A stretch of 18,213 nt of DNA. Origin: Pseudomonadota bacterium (GTDB lineage Bacteria; Desulfobacterota; Desulfovibrionia; Desulfovibrionales; Desulfovibrionaceae). Positions 1-8,179 of the stretch are shown here, in pieces (the first letter of the stretch is position 1; every line of letters starts with the position of its first letter). The DNA lies in NCBI GenBank assembly GCA_023438245.1, contig JAEXRD010000041.1:1-18213 (forward strand), in the 5' to 3' direction. Under the pieces are notes generated by a model. That model searched no databases, had not been told where the DNA came from, and saw nothing but the letters and a program-made list of their open reading frames with translations. Made by a program: the position numbers and the translations under genes.

Positions 1-19
1 CTCCCGCCCCCGATTCGCC

Positions 20-1315
20 CTACTCTCCCGCCTCCTTCAGCACGCGCACCTCGCGCTGCGGGAAGGGGATGGCCACGCCGTGCTGCTGGAAGGCGTCCCA
101 GATGGCCAGCAGCACCGCGCCGCGCACGTTGCCGCTGCCGTTCTGCGGGTCCTCGATCCAGAAGCCCACGGCCAGGTTGATGCTGGAGTCCGCGAAGGCG
201 GTGATCATGGCCTTGGGCGCGGGATCGGCCAGCACGCGGGGGGTGGCCGCCGCGGCCTGCTCCATCAGCTCCATGGCCTTGCGCGGGTCGCCGTCGTAGG
301 CCACGCCCACCTCGGCCCGCAGCAGCAGGCGCGAGTTGCCGTAGCTTAAGTTGATGACCTCGTTGGTGATGAGGCTCTCGTTGGGGATGAGGTAGGCCTT
401 GCCGTCCAGGGTCTCGATGGCCGAGTAGCGGGCGTTGATCTGGGCGATGCGGCCCTGCACCCCGCCCATCTCGATGACGTCGCCGGGCTTGAGCGACTTG
501 TCCACCAGCAGGATGACGCCGGACACGAGGTTGCCGAAGATCTTCTGCAGGCCGAAGCCGATGCCCACGCCCACCGCGCCGCTGAACACCGTGAGGCTGG
601 TGAGGTCCACGCCCACGCTGGAGAGCGTGATGGTGACGGCCAGGGCATAGAGGCCGAAGCGCGCGCCCTTGGCGAAGAGCACCTGCGCCGAGGGCGAGAG
701 GCCGTCGGCGTGGGTGAGCTTGTCGTCGGTGATGCTGGCCAGGAGCCGGGCGGCCTGCATGAGCACCACGAACAGCGCCAGCCCCTTGAGGATGAGCAGG
801 AGCGACACGTGGCTTTTGCCCACGGCGAAGCCCAGCTCATCCAGGAATTCCAGGGCCTGGTCCACCACGCCCAGGGCGTGCAGCACGGCGGCGATCCACA
901 CGACGAGCGCCACCATCCGTCCCAGGAAGCGGCTTCTGATGAGCGCCCCGGCCCCGTGGGCCAGCACCCAGGCCAGGGAGACCGACACCGCGATGGAGAG
1001 CACCTGGTGCGGCAGCTTGAAGTGCCGGGCCGCGGCGTCGGCCATGAGCAGCAGCAGCCCCGAGATGCCCGCCCAGGCGCAGTGGCGCAGCTCGCGCAGC
1101 AGCGGCTCGATGAGCTTGTCGGCGCGCCAGCCGGTGAGGGGCTGTGTCGGGCCGGAAAGTTTGAGCGAGCGCACCAGGGCCCAGGCGGCGGCGAAAACGA
1201 CGAGCGCCAGGGCCAGCTGCGCCAGAGCGGCCTGGGTCAGCAGGTGCAGCTGCGCCCACTCGGCCATGCGCTCGCCCCACTGGGCGGGGTCGCCTGCGAA
1301 CACGATCTCGGCCAT
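20..1315 (-). CDS. MscS-family mechanosensitive channel, 431 aa
   Basis: This is an inner-membrane, tension-gated ion channel of the MscS family, expected to release solutes on hypo-osmotic shock. About six hydrophobic segments (roughly residues 32-50, 80-96, 104-122, 132-150, 168-188 and 215-233) precede the pore helix at about 240-268. The pore helix has the family's Gly/Ala pattern, including GVGIGFGLQKIFGN. It runs into the beta domain with the motifs KPGDVIE and YLIPNESL. The protein is longer than E. coli MscS (286 aa) because of extra N-terminal helices, as in the larger MscS relatives. The frame is open further upstream to 1438, but I chose the ATG at 1315: a GAGG box lies 8 nt before it, and the extra 41 residues are basic and unlike the family. 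A strong hairpin lies between it and the upstream prenyltransferase gene. Ion selectivity cannot be read from the sequence. Confidence 0.92.
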   Translation of the reverse strand: MAEIVFAGDPAQWGERMAEWAQLHLLTQAALAQLALALVVFAAAWALVRSLKLSGPTQPLTGWRADKLIEPLLRELRHCAWAGISGLLLLMADAAARHFKLPHQVLSIAVSVSLAWVLAHGAGALIRSRFLGRMVALVVWIAAVLHALGVVDQALEFLDELGFAVGKSHVSLLLILKGLALFVVLMQAARLLASITDDKLTHADGLSPSAQVLFAKGARFGLYALAVTITLSSVGVDLTSLTVFSGAVGVGIGFGLQKIFGNLVSGVILLVDKSLKPGDVIEMGGVQGRIAQINARYSAIETLDGKAYLIPNESLITNEVINLSYGNSRLLLRAEVGVAYDGDPRKAMELMEQAAAATPRVLADPAPKAMITAFADSSINLAVGFWIEDPQNGSGNVRGAVLLAIWDAFQQHGVAIPFPQREVRVLKEAGE

Positions 1316-1388
1316 GCGCTTGTCCTCACTCTTTTCTTGCCGGGGCTGTTTCCAAGGGATGGATTTCGTTCCCTGGCGAGGAATGGGA

Positions 1389-1440
1389 CGGTGGCGGACC
1401 AGGGATAGTACGCATGCGGTACAGCCCTGGGCCGCCACCG
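1389..1440. other. Strong intergenic inverted repeat between ubiA-like and mscS-like genes
   Basis: The outer arms are a perfect 9-bp pair (1389-1397 with 1432-1440). After one mismatch comes a perfect 6-bp pair (1399-1404 with 1425-1430), and then GTAC/GTAC around GCATGC. No T-run follows on either strand, so this is not a textbook intrinsic terminator. It may stabilise the 3' end of the upstream transcript or cause weak termination. A smaller stem (GGGCG/CGCCC with loop AAAGA on the plus strand, 1459-1473) lies closer to the ubiA stop. Confidence 0.6.
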
Positions 1441-1486
1441 GCTCATGACGAAGCCAGGGGGCGAAAGACGCCCTTGGAGACAGCCC

Positions 1487-2398
1487 CTACCGTTGGAACA
1501 TCCAGGGCGAGCCAAGGAACAGGTCGGCCCAGGCCCCCAGGAACACGAACACCGCGATGACGCCGTTGAGCGTAAAGAAGGCCACGTTGACCCGCGAGAG
1601 GTCATCGGCCTTGATGAGCTTGTGCTCCCACACCAGGATGCCGCCCACCACCAGCGACACGGCCACGAACAGGATGCCCAGCCCGCCCGCGTATCCGGCC
1701 ATGGGAAAGAGCATGGCCGCGGAGGCGTGGGTCCAGGACGAGGTGAACAGCGACATGGGCACGCCCTGGCGCGCGGGCATGGAGAACAGGCCCATGCGCC
1801 GGTCGAACTCGGCGTCCTGGCAGGCGTAGAGGATGTCGAACCCGGCCACCCACAGGGCCACGGCGCAGAACAGGATCACCGCCGGAAAGCCCAGGTGGTC
1901 GGGCCGCACGGCCAGCCACCCTGCCACCGGGGCCAGGCCCAGCACGCTGCCCAGGGCGTAGTGGCAGAACTGGGTGAAGCGCTTGGTGTGGCTGTAGAAG
2001 GCGCTCCAGGCCAGGGCCACCGGCGAGAGCAGCAGGCAGGTGGTGTTCAGGGCCGCGCAGGCGCTGGTGAAGATGAGCGCGCACATGAGCAGGAAGCGCT
2101 TGGTGAAGGCCACGGAGAGCTCGCCGGTGACCAGCGGGCGGGAGAGCGTGCGCGGGTTCTCGCTGTCGATGTCCAGGTCGGCCAGGCGGTTGTAGGCCAT
2201 GGCGAAGGAGCGCACGGCCACCATGGCGATGGTCAGCGGCAGCAGCACCCGCCACGAGGGGGCCACCCAGTCGCCGCCGGGCGGCAGGATGGTCTTCTGG
2301 GCCAGGAAGGCCCCGGTGAAGGCGAACGGCAGGGCGAACACCGAGTGCTCGATCTTGACCATGCGGCAGATGGCCGCGGTGTCTTTGGCTAGGCTCAC
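1487..2398 (-). CDS. ubiA: UbiA-family polyprenyltransferase (4-hydroxybenzoate or menaquinone type), 303 aa
   Basis: This is an integral membrane prenyltransferase that attaches a polyprenyl chain to an aromatic acid during quinone synthesis. Both Asp-rich metal-diphosphate motifs are intact. The first is NxxxDxxxD at N70/D74/D78, followed by the NPRTLSRPL segment. The second is DxxYxxxDxxxD at D188/Y191/D195/D199. About eight to nine hydrophobic helices follow the family layout, and the length is usual (about 290-300 aa). The start is GTG at 2398, with GGAG some 12 nt upstream; an ATG at 2362 (residue 13) is possible. The YdcZ-type gene ends 16 bases upstream, so the two are probably cotranscribed. 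In anaerobes that make menaquinone by the futalosine route the equivalent enzyme is often called MqnP. The sequence alone does not separate UbiA from MqnP, so the symbol denotes the family. Confidence 0.9.
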   Translation of the reverse strand: MSLAKDTAAICRMVKIEHSVFALPFAFTGAFLAQKTILPPGGDWVAPSWRVLLPLTIAMVAVRSFAMAYNRLADLDIDSENPRTLSRPLVTGELSVAFTKRFLLMCALIFTSACAALNTTCLLLSPVALAWSAFYSHTKRFTQFCHYALGSVLGLAPVAGWLAVRPDHLGFPAVILFCAVALWVAGFDILYACQDAEFDRRMGLFSMPARQGVPMSLFTSSWTHASAAMLFPMAGYAGGLGILFVAVSLVVGGILVWEHKLIKADDLSRVNVAFFTLNGVIAVFVFLGAWADLFLGSPWMFQR

Positions 2399-2414
2399 GG
2401 GGGGAATCCGCTCC

Positions 2415-2858
2415 TTAGTATTCGTTGACGAGCACGGCCCCGCACATGAGCAGGGCCACGCCGAGCAGGCGCTGCCAGGAAATCTCGCGCACGGCGAAGC
2501 CGATGGCTCCGGTGTGGTCCAGCAGCAGCGAGGCCACCAGCTGCCCGGCGATGATCCAGGCCATGAGGCCGGTTGCCCCCAGCTTGAAGGCCAGGATGAC
2601 GGTGACGGCCACGAAGAAGGCCCCCAGCGTGCCGCCCAGCCAGCTCCACCACGGCGCGGCGGAGGCCATGGCGGCGGTGGGCAGGGGCACGCGGGTGGCC
2701 ACGATGACCACGAGCAGGGCCACGGTGCCCACGGCGAAGCTGACCAGCGAGGCCAGCAGCGGGTCGCCCAAAAAGCCCCGCAGCCGGGCGTTGACTCCGG
2801 CCTGCACGGGCATGAGCGCGCCCGCGAGCAGGGCGGTGAGCATGATCATGGGACGCAT
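2415..2858 (-). CDS. YdcZ/DUF606-type small DMT-superfamily membrane protein, 147 aa
   Basis: This is a small, very hydrophobic protein with about four to five membrane helices. It resembles the YdcZ (DUF606) branch of the drug/metabolite transporter superfamily. Visible hallmarks are an N-terminal helix followed by VQAGVNARLRG, the central GGTLGAFFVAVTV segment, and the LGATGLMAWIIAGQL / LLLDHTGAIGF stretch near residues 95-118. The length matches single-unit members of the family, some of which act as pairs. The substrate is unknown. The ATG at 2858 follows AAGGAG at a rather long spacing of 12 nt. It sits 25 bases after the mtgA stop and 16 bases before the ubiA-like start, so it is likely in an operon with both. 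Confidence 0.85.
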   Translation of the reverse strand: MRPMIMLTALLAGALMPVQAGVNARLRGFLGDPLLASLVSFAVGTVALLVVIVATRVPLPTAAMASAAPWWSWLGGTLGAFFVAVTVILAFKLGATGLMAWIIAGQLVASLLLDHTGAIGFAVREISWQRLLGVALLMCGAVLVNEY

Positions 2859-2883
2859 TGCGGCAAAAATCTCCTTGTTGCGA

Positions 2884-3780
2884 TTACTGCTGGGCCGGTT
2901 GCGCGGGCGCGGGGGCCTGCTCGGCGGGCTTGTCCGGGCCCGATGCGGTGGCCGGGGCGGGCTTGTCTTCCGCTGCGCCCCCGCCTGCGGGGGCAGGGGA
3001 CGGGGCCTCGCCGGAACCGGGCAGGGCCGGGGCCGTGGTTTCCACGCCGGGGGCGTCCTTGGTCTCCATCACCTCCTGGAAGTCGGCGATGGCCACGCCC
3101 CGGCGCACCATGATGCTGTGGATGAGGTTCGACCGGAAGGTGACGTACTTCTGGTCGCCCGTGGGGTTGAAGCGGATGGGATTGGGCAGCACCGCGGCCA
3201 GGCGCGCGGCCTCCATGCTGGTGAGCGCGCTGGCCGGCTTGTGGAAATGGTGGCGCGCGGCGGCCTCGATGCCGAAGATGCCGTCGCCCCACTCGGCCAC
3301 GTTGACGTACAGCTCCAGGATGCGGCGCTTGGACAGCGTGTGCTCCATGCGCCAGGTCAGGATGGCCTCCTTGAGCTTGCGGGTGATGCTTTTCTCCGGC
3401 GAGAGGAACAGGTTCTTGGTGAGCTGCTGGCTGATGGTGCTGGCACCGGCGGCGAAGCGGCCCTCCTTCATGTTCTTCTCGAAGGCCTGCTCCAGGGCCT
3501 CGTAGTCGAAGCCCTCGTGCTGGTAGAACTTGTCGTCCTCGCCGATGAGCACGGCCTTGAGCAGCATGGGCGAGACCTGGGACATGGGCACCCAGCGCTG
3601 GGTGATGGCCTTCTTCTTGCCTTCCTTGGCCCACTGCTCCTCGCGCCACTGCATGAAGGCGGTCTTGCCGGGGTTCTTCTTCGCCAGCTCGCCGATGTCC
3701 GGGGTGATGAAGAAGGTGCCCAGGTAGGCCCCCAGCAGGGCCAGCGCGAGCGCGAAATATTTGATGATGCGTGGGAGCAC
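2884..3780 (-). CDS. mtgA: Monofunctional biosynthetic peptidoglycan transglycosylase, 298 aa
   Basis: This enzyme polymerises lipid II into glycan strands at the outer face of the inner membrane; it is a GT51 glycosyltransferase without a transpeptidase domain. A single N-terminal anchor spans about residues 7-26. GT51 motifs follow in order: GEDDKFYQHEGFD with the probable catalytic Glu at 81, AGASTISQQLTKNLFLSPEKS (112-131, given here for position), KRRILELYVNVAEWG (151-165), and GIEAAARHHF (170-179) ahead of EAARLAAVLPNP. The start is GTG at 3780 with a strong GGAGGAG box about 7 nt upstream. The catalytic part ends near residue 240. A tail of about 58 residues rich in Pro, Ala and Gly is unlike E. 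coli MtgA (242 aa) and may be a flexible periplasmic extension. It heads the mtgA, ydcZ-like and ubiA-like run. Confidence 0.95.
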   Translation of the reverse strand: MLPRIIKYFALALALLGAYLGTFFITPDIGELAKKNPGKTAFMQWREEQWAKEGKKKAITQRWVPMSQVSPMLLKAVLIGEDDKFYQHEGFDYEALEQAFEKNMKEGRFAAGASTISQQLTKNLFLSPEKSITRKLKEAILTWRMEHTLSKRRILELYVNVAEWGDGIFGIEAAARHHFHKPASALTSMEAARLAAVLPNPIRFNPTGDQKYVTFRSNLIHSIMVRRGVAIADFQEVMETKDAPGVETTAPALPGSGEAPSPAPAGGGAAEDKPAPATASGPDKPAEQAPAPAQPAQQ

Positions 3781-3865
3781 CGTGTCTCCTCCGAAGCGAA
3801 GTGGGGTCGTGTGCCGGGCGTCCGGGTCTGCCTGTCCTTACCCCCAAACGCCCGCGCCGTAAAGC

Positions 3866-3888
3866 GCGCGGCCCTGGGTCCGCCGCGC
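3866..3888 (-). terminator. Possible weak stem-loop after the PHP-like gene
   Basis: A perfect 7-bp stem (3866-3872 with 3882-3888) encloses a 9-nt loop just past the stop of the PHP-like gene on the minus strand. Only three T residues follow (GCTTTACGG in the minus sense), so termination would be weak. It lies in the 118-base gap before mtgA. Confidence 0.3.
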
Positions 3889-3898
3889 CGGGACGGGA

Positions 3899-6800
3899 TC
3901 AGGCGCCGGCCGGAGCCGGAGCGGGAGAAGCGCCGGGAGCGGGCGCTGGCGCGCGGCGCTCGCCGCCGTGGCCCTCGTCCTCATCCTCGTCCGCACCCGG
4001 CCCCCCGCCCCCGCCTCCCGGGCCCTGGTCCTCGGGCGGGGCCAGGCGGAAGGCCAGGTCCTGGACATCCTCCAGGTACTCGCGGTGGCGCTCCAGGTAG
4101 AAGGCCAGGGCGCGGCTGAAGTTCTTGCCCACCAGCCCGTCCAGGAACAGCTGGCTGATCTCGCGCTCGCGCAGCAGCACGTACTGGCTCATGAGCAGCA
4201 CGCGCCGCTCCTCCGGGCTCATGTCGCGCAGGAAGGTGGCGAAGACCTCGCGGGCGCGCGGCTGGTACATCCAGAAGTACTGCAGGTCCAGGGCGTTGAC
4301 GATGGTGATGTTCTCCAGGCCGCGGTGCTCGTAGGACAGGGTGAGCATGAACTGCTTGGGCTGCTCCAAGAGCGCCAGCACGTCCTCCTGGGGAAAGAGC
4401 AGTTCCAGCTGCTCGAAGGTGTCGAACACCTGGTGCAGCTTGCTCTTGTAGTCCCACAGGCGCATGCGGCGGAACTGGGCGCGGTCGGCCAGGCCCTCGA
4501 TGAGCCCGGCCACGCAGTCGCTGGCCAGCTTGGAAATGACGGCGGCCCAGGGCTCCACGGCGCGGGCGGCGTCCTCGTGCCCGCTGGCCATGAGCGCCAG
4601 GATCACCGCCTCGCTGTACACCAGCGCCACGGGGATGGAGAGCACCGAGCGGAACAGGTTGCCCAGCACGGCGGCCTTGGGCAGCCCGCGCAGGATGTTG
4701 TGGCTGCTGATGTACAGCCCGTTGGCCAGGCCCATGACGGCGTAGAGCGCCAGCTGGTTGGTGGCCACGCTGATGCCCAGGCCCTTGTTCAAAAAGAGCG
4801 TCTTGACCAGGTAGTCCAGGAGCGGCACGGAGAAGCCGGTGTACAGGAGCGAGTCCGCCAGCCGGTTCCAGCTCACCAGGTCGTTCCAGCGCACCAGCGA
4901 GCTGCGCTCCACCCCGCCGCTGCCCAGCACCATCTGGATGACGTTGCGCACCCCCGTGATGCCGAACCAGATGGCCGCGCCGAACCAGGCCAGCACCCAC
5001 CAGTCCTTGGTCAGCGCGAAGGTCAGCATGGCCGGGATGAACCCGGTGAGGATCTTCACCGCGATCTTGAGCGGGCTGCTCAGGTAGCGCGGATGCAGGA
5101 AGCTGCGGTGCACGGGCTTGGGCGGGGGCGCCAGGTCCAGGCCGCATTCCGGCCCGTGCTCCGGCTGCACACCGCCCATGCGCGCGATGTTGCCGGGGAT
5201 GCCGGGCGTGTGCTTGAAGCGCTCCACCCACCAGGACACGGCCTTGCGCCGCACCAGCGGGGCCAGAAGCGGAATCTCGCGCATCAGCGCGTGCAGCCGG
5301 GTCACGTCCGGCTCGCGGTCGTCGTCGGGCTGGTCGGCCACCTGGCGCAGGGCCGAGGCGTCGATGTGCAGCAGCTTCTGGCGCGCGCCGGGCTGGCGCA
5401 ACAGCTCGCGCCGGGCGCTGCGCGGCAGGGTGTCCACCACCACGAAGCCCATGCCCGGCAGGCGGCTGGACTGGCCCGTGGAGTCCGTGCCGATGGCCGT
5501 GCCCAGCGGCTTCTTGCGGTAGAAGGACTGCAGCGAGGAGATGTCGTAGAGGATTTCGCCCAGCTTGTCGCGCCGGGAGGCCACGGGCACGGCGTCGATG
5601 ATGGCCCGGATCTGGCGCTTGAGCAGCACCACGTTGGCGGTATTGAGCGCCTCCTGCAGGGCCACGATGCGCACCAGGTCGATCTCCCGGCCCAGGGCGC
5701 GGTCCTTCAGGTTCACCACCTCCAGGTGGGTGATGGCGCCCTTGCAGTCGTAGAGCACCTCCAGCACGTCCTCCACGCGCATGTTGCCCAGGCTCAGGGT
5801 CAGCCGCCCGGTGGCGTGGATGGAGAGCACCCGCTGGCAGATGTCCTGCGGCGGCAGCAACAGCAGCGGCGGCACGTCCGGCCCGGTGCGCGGGATGCCC
5901 GGATCCTGGATGCCGGGGTTCTTGTCCGGCCTCAGGAAGCGCTCGATGACGGCGTCGGTGTCCAGGCCCTTGAAGCGCGAGAGCTGCTGGCGGATCTCCT
6001 CCTGCTCGGGCGGGCTGGCGGTCTCCAGCTCATGGCGCAGGAAGGCCGCGCGCTTCTGCATCCTGGGCAGCAGCTGGTCGTGGATGAACTTGCCCAGGTG
6101 CTCCAGCGAGGGCTGGCCCGCGCCCACGAAGCGGCTGAACTCGGCAGCCGAGAGCGGCTCGATCTCCAGGCCCAGCTCGCGGGAGAGCGTGAGCCGGTGC
6201 CCGGCGTTGAAGGCCGCGAAGGCCTCGCTGACGTAGCGCTGGTGGTACAGGCTGACCCTGCGCGACTCGTCGAAGAAGGCGCGGGTGGCGGGCAGGTCCA
6301 GGAAATCCAGGAACTCAGCCGTGTTGGCGAAGCCCCCGGGAATCCAGATGAGCTTGAGGTAGCGGCCCCGGAAGCGCGGGGTCAGCTCGATGCCGATGCG
6401 CACCTTGACGCCCATGGTGTGCGCGGCCTCCAGCAGTTCGGCGGCCACCTCGCGCGGGACGTGGTTGTAGTAGATCACCGTCAGGATCTTGATGCCCTTG
6501 ATCCAGGCGTCCATGACCAGGTGCGTGCTGGACTTGCGGCCCTTGGTGTTGGCGTCGTGCACGTGGTGGTCGAAGGCGATCTGGCTGCCGTCCTCGGGCA
6601 TTTCCAGCAGGTGGTAGCGCGAGAGGTGGCGGCGGATGACCCTGGGCTTGCCGGAGCAGGCCTCGCGGAAGTCGTGGGCCAGCATGAGCTGGGCCTGCTC
6701 GTCGCCCCGGGCGCGCACCAGCTCCTTCATCAGCTGCACCAGCACGCGGGCGGTGTTGTGGCGCATGCCGGTCTCGGAGGTGGTCAGCACCTCCTCGCGC

Positions 6801-7102
6801 AGGCCGCGCAGGGCCGAAAGCCGGTCCTCGGCCTTGCCGGTCTCCAGCGAGCCAAGGAGGTGCACCACGGCGTAGGCGATGCGCAGGCCGCGCGTGGCGG
6901 CCATCTCCTTGATGCCGTGGGGGTGCATGTAGGGGGCCAGCAGCTTCTTGTAGGCCGGGGCGTCCTCGCGCTCCACCACATCGGCCACGATCTTGAGCAG
7001 CTCGTAGTCCTTGCGGTCGAAGTACAGGCGGCTTCTGTCGCGCATGGCGTGCAGCTCGCGCTGGCGCACGCGCAGGACTTCGGCCTCAGGCCCGGTCAGC
7101 AT
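3899..7102 (-). CDS. Uncharacterised PHP-like metal-site protein with membrane segments, 1067 aa
   Basis: I do not recognise a named family for the whole protein. Residues 176-240 resemble the start of a PHP (polymerase and histidinol phosphatase) fold: a DxHxH motif at D178/H180/H182, an IYYNH segment at 210-214 where PHP proteins have a TDH motif, and GIEL at 237-240. Later pieces also fit PHP: HLEVVN at 459-464 and IGTDST at 537-542, where a typical member has SDAH. About 200 residues separate the two halves. This suggests a PHP domain with a large insertion and at least one lost metal ligand. Residues 1-170 look helical. Hydrophobic segments lie at about 684-728 and 776-840. The tail (1023-1067) is Gly, Asp/Glu and Pro/Ala low complexity. 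The ATG at 7102 has only a weak G-rich ribosome site. The gene stands alone, with a hairpin and a candidate promoter upstream. Confidence 0.9.
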   Translation of the reverse strand: MLTGPEAEVLRVRQRELHAMRDRSRLYFDRKDYELLKIVADVVEREDAPAYKKLLAPYMHPHGIKEMAATRGLRIAYAVVHLLGSLETGKAEDRLSALRGLREEVLTTSETGMRHNTARVLVQLMKELVRARGDEQAQLMLAHDFREACSGKPRVIRRHLSRYHLLEMPEDGSQIAFDHHVHDANTKGRKSSTHLVMDAWIKGIKILTVIYYNHVPREVAAELLEAAHTMGVKVRIGIELTPRFRGRYLKLIWIPGGFANTAEFLDFLDLPATRAFFDESRRVSLYHQRYVSEAFAAFNAGHRLTLSRELGLEIEPLSAAEFSRFVGAGQPSLEHLGKFIHDQLLPRMQKRAAFLRHELETASPPEQEEIRQQLSRFKGLDTDAVIERFLRPDKNPGIQDPGIPRTGPDVPPLLLLPPQDICQRVLSIHATGRLTLSLGNMRVEDVLEVLYDCKGAITHLEVVNLKDRALGREIDLVRIVALQEALNTANVVLLKRQIRAIIDAVPVASRRDKLGEILYDISSLQSFYRKKPLGTAIGTDSTGQSSRLPGMGFVVVDTLPRSARRELLRQPGARQKLLHIDASALRQVADQPDDDREPDVTRLHALMREIPLLAPLVRRKAVSWWVERFKHTPGIPGNIARMGGVQPEHGPECGLDLAPPPKPVHRSFLHPRYLSSPLKIAVKILTGFIPAMLTFALTKDWWVLAWFGAAIWFGITGVRNVIQMVLGSGGVERSSLVRWNDLVSWNRLADSLLYTGFSVPLLDYLVKTLFLNKGLGISVATNQLALYAVMGLANGLYISSHNILRGLPKAAVLGNLFRSVLSIPVALVYSEAVILALMASGHEDAARAVEPWAAVISKLASDCVAGLIEGLADRAQFRRMRLWDYKSKLHQVFDTFEQLELLFPQEDVLALLEQPKQFMLTLSYEHRGLENITIVNALDLQYFWMYQPRAREVFATFLRDMSPEERRVLLMSQYVLLREREISQLFLDGLVGKNFSRALAFYLERHREYLEDVQDLAFRLAPPEDQGPGGGGGGPGADEDEDEGHGGERRAPAPAPGASPAPAPAGA

Positions 7103-7125
7103 GGCTCATCGCCCCCGGCGGTTTC

Positions 7126-7146
7126 GCGCCCCGGTCGCCGGGGCGC
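7126..7146. other. Perfect hairpin in the leader of the PHP-like gene
   Basis: A perfect 9-bp G+C stem (7126-7134 with 7138-7146) has a 3-base loop and lies 24 nt upstream of the ATG at 7102. No T-run follows on either strand, so it is not an intrinsic terminator. It lies between the candidate promoter (7209-7237) and the start codon and could affect transcript stability or translation. Confidence 0.55.
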
Positions 7147-7208
7147 AGGAAAGGGCCACGCCCCGCCCCCCTCTCGGGCACAGGCGCGTCCCCCTCGTGA
7201 CGGTTTTC

Positions 7209-7237
7209 ACAATCAGCAGAAGAGCCGAAAAAGTCAA
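7209..7237 (-). promoter_or_regulatory. Candidate sigma70-type promoter for the PHP-like gene
   Basis: In the minus sense, TTGACT (7232-7237) is a five-of-six match to the -35 box. GATTGT (7209-7214) follows after 17 nt but matches only three of six -10 positions. The surrounding AT-rich patch stands out in this high-GC region. It would give a leader of about 100 nt. Confidence 0.35.
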
Positions 7238-7264
7238 GGGGGGCCGGGGATTTTCCCGCCCTGC

Positions 7265-8179
7265 TCAACGCGCTTCCGGCGGCTGGGGAGCCTCGGCCCG
7301 GGCCTTGGCCGGACGGTTGGCCAGGGTGACGCCGGTGATGACCATGGCGCCGCCGAGGATCACCGAGAGGTCCAGGCTCTCGCCCAGCAGCGCGGCGGAA
7401 AGCACGGCGGCGAACACCGGCACCAGGTTGATGAAGATGCTGGCGCGCGACGCGCCGATGGCCAGAATGCCGTCGTAGTACCAGGTGTAGGCCAGGCCCG
7501 TGGCCGCCACGCCCAGGTAGAGCAGGTTGCCCCAGACCAGCCATCCGGCCTCGGCGGCCTGCCGGAGCATGCCCGCGCCCAGCGCCGGAGGCAGCAGCAG
7601 CGCGGTGCCCAGGATGCACGACCAGGTGACGGCGGAGAGCGCGCTGACCTTGCGCATGACGCTGGCCCCGCCCAGGGAGTAGGCCGCCCAGAGCACCACG
7701 CAGCACAGGATGAACGCCTCCCCGGTGCCCACGCCCTGGCTCAGCAGCGCGGGCACGTCGCCGTGGGAGAGGATCACCGCCACGCCGGACAGCGACAGCG
7801 CGATGCCCAGGCTCTTGAGCGCGGTGAGGGGGGCGCGCAGGAACAGCGCGGAGTACAGCGCCACGGTGGAGGGCACGCAGGCCACGATGAGCGCGGCGCG
7901 CCCGGCCCCGATGTGCGACAGCCCGGCGAAGAAGAAATAGTTGTAGAACAGCACCCCGGTGAGCGCCAGGAACAGCACGCCCTTCCACTGCGCGCGCGGA
8001 AAGCGGGGCCAGTGGCCCTCGGCCCGGCAGGAGAAGAAATACAGGAACACGCTGGCGAACAGGAAGCGCAGGAAGGCCGCCGAGAACGGGTGCAGGCTCT
8101 GGGCCAGCACGCGGCCCGAGACCCAGGTGCCGCCCCACAGCGCCATGGAGGCCACCAGCTTCAGGTAGATGCCGGTCAT
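7265..8179 (-). CDS. EamA/DMT-family transporter, 304 aa
   Basis: This is an inner-membrane transporter of the ten-helix EamA (RhaT/PecM-like) type, generally exporters of metabolites or amino acids. Two repeated halves are visible. The first starts with the LVASMALWGGTWVSGRV segment and includes ALTGVLFYNYFFFAGLSHI. The second, from about residue 150, contains VVLWAAYSLGG and ends with the SRASIFINLVPVFAAVLSAALLGE motif typical of the family's penultimate helices. The length of about 300 aa is standard. Its ATG overlaps the stop of the upstream cyclase-family gene as ATGA (8176-8179), a sign of translational coupling, so the substrate may be related to that enzyme's product. That link is inference. 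The C-terminus is a short Pro/Ala-rich cytoplasmic tail. Confidence 0.92.
   Translation of the reverse strand: MTGIYLKLVASMALWGGTWVSGRVLAQSLHPFSAAFLRFLFASVFLYFFSCRAEGHWPRFPRAQWKGVLFLALTGVLFYNYFFFAGLSHIGAGRAALIVACVPSTVALYSALFLRAPLTALKSLGIALSLSGVAVILSHGDVPALLSQGVGTGEAFILCCVVLWAAYSLGGASVMRKVSALSAVTWSCILGTALLLPPALGAGMLRQAAEAGWLVWGNLLYLGVAATGLAYTWYYDGILAIGASRASIFINLVPVFAAVLSAALLGESLDLSVILGGAMVITGVTLANRPAKARAEAPQPPEAR

Noticed and set aside
1316..1438. A 41-residue N-terminal extension of the MscS-like protein.
   Set aside because: The extension is basic and non-conserved in style, and the ATG at 1315 has a ribosome site and begins the normal hydrophobic layout.
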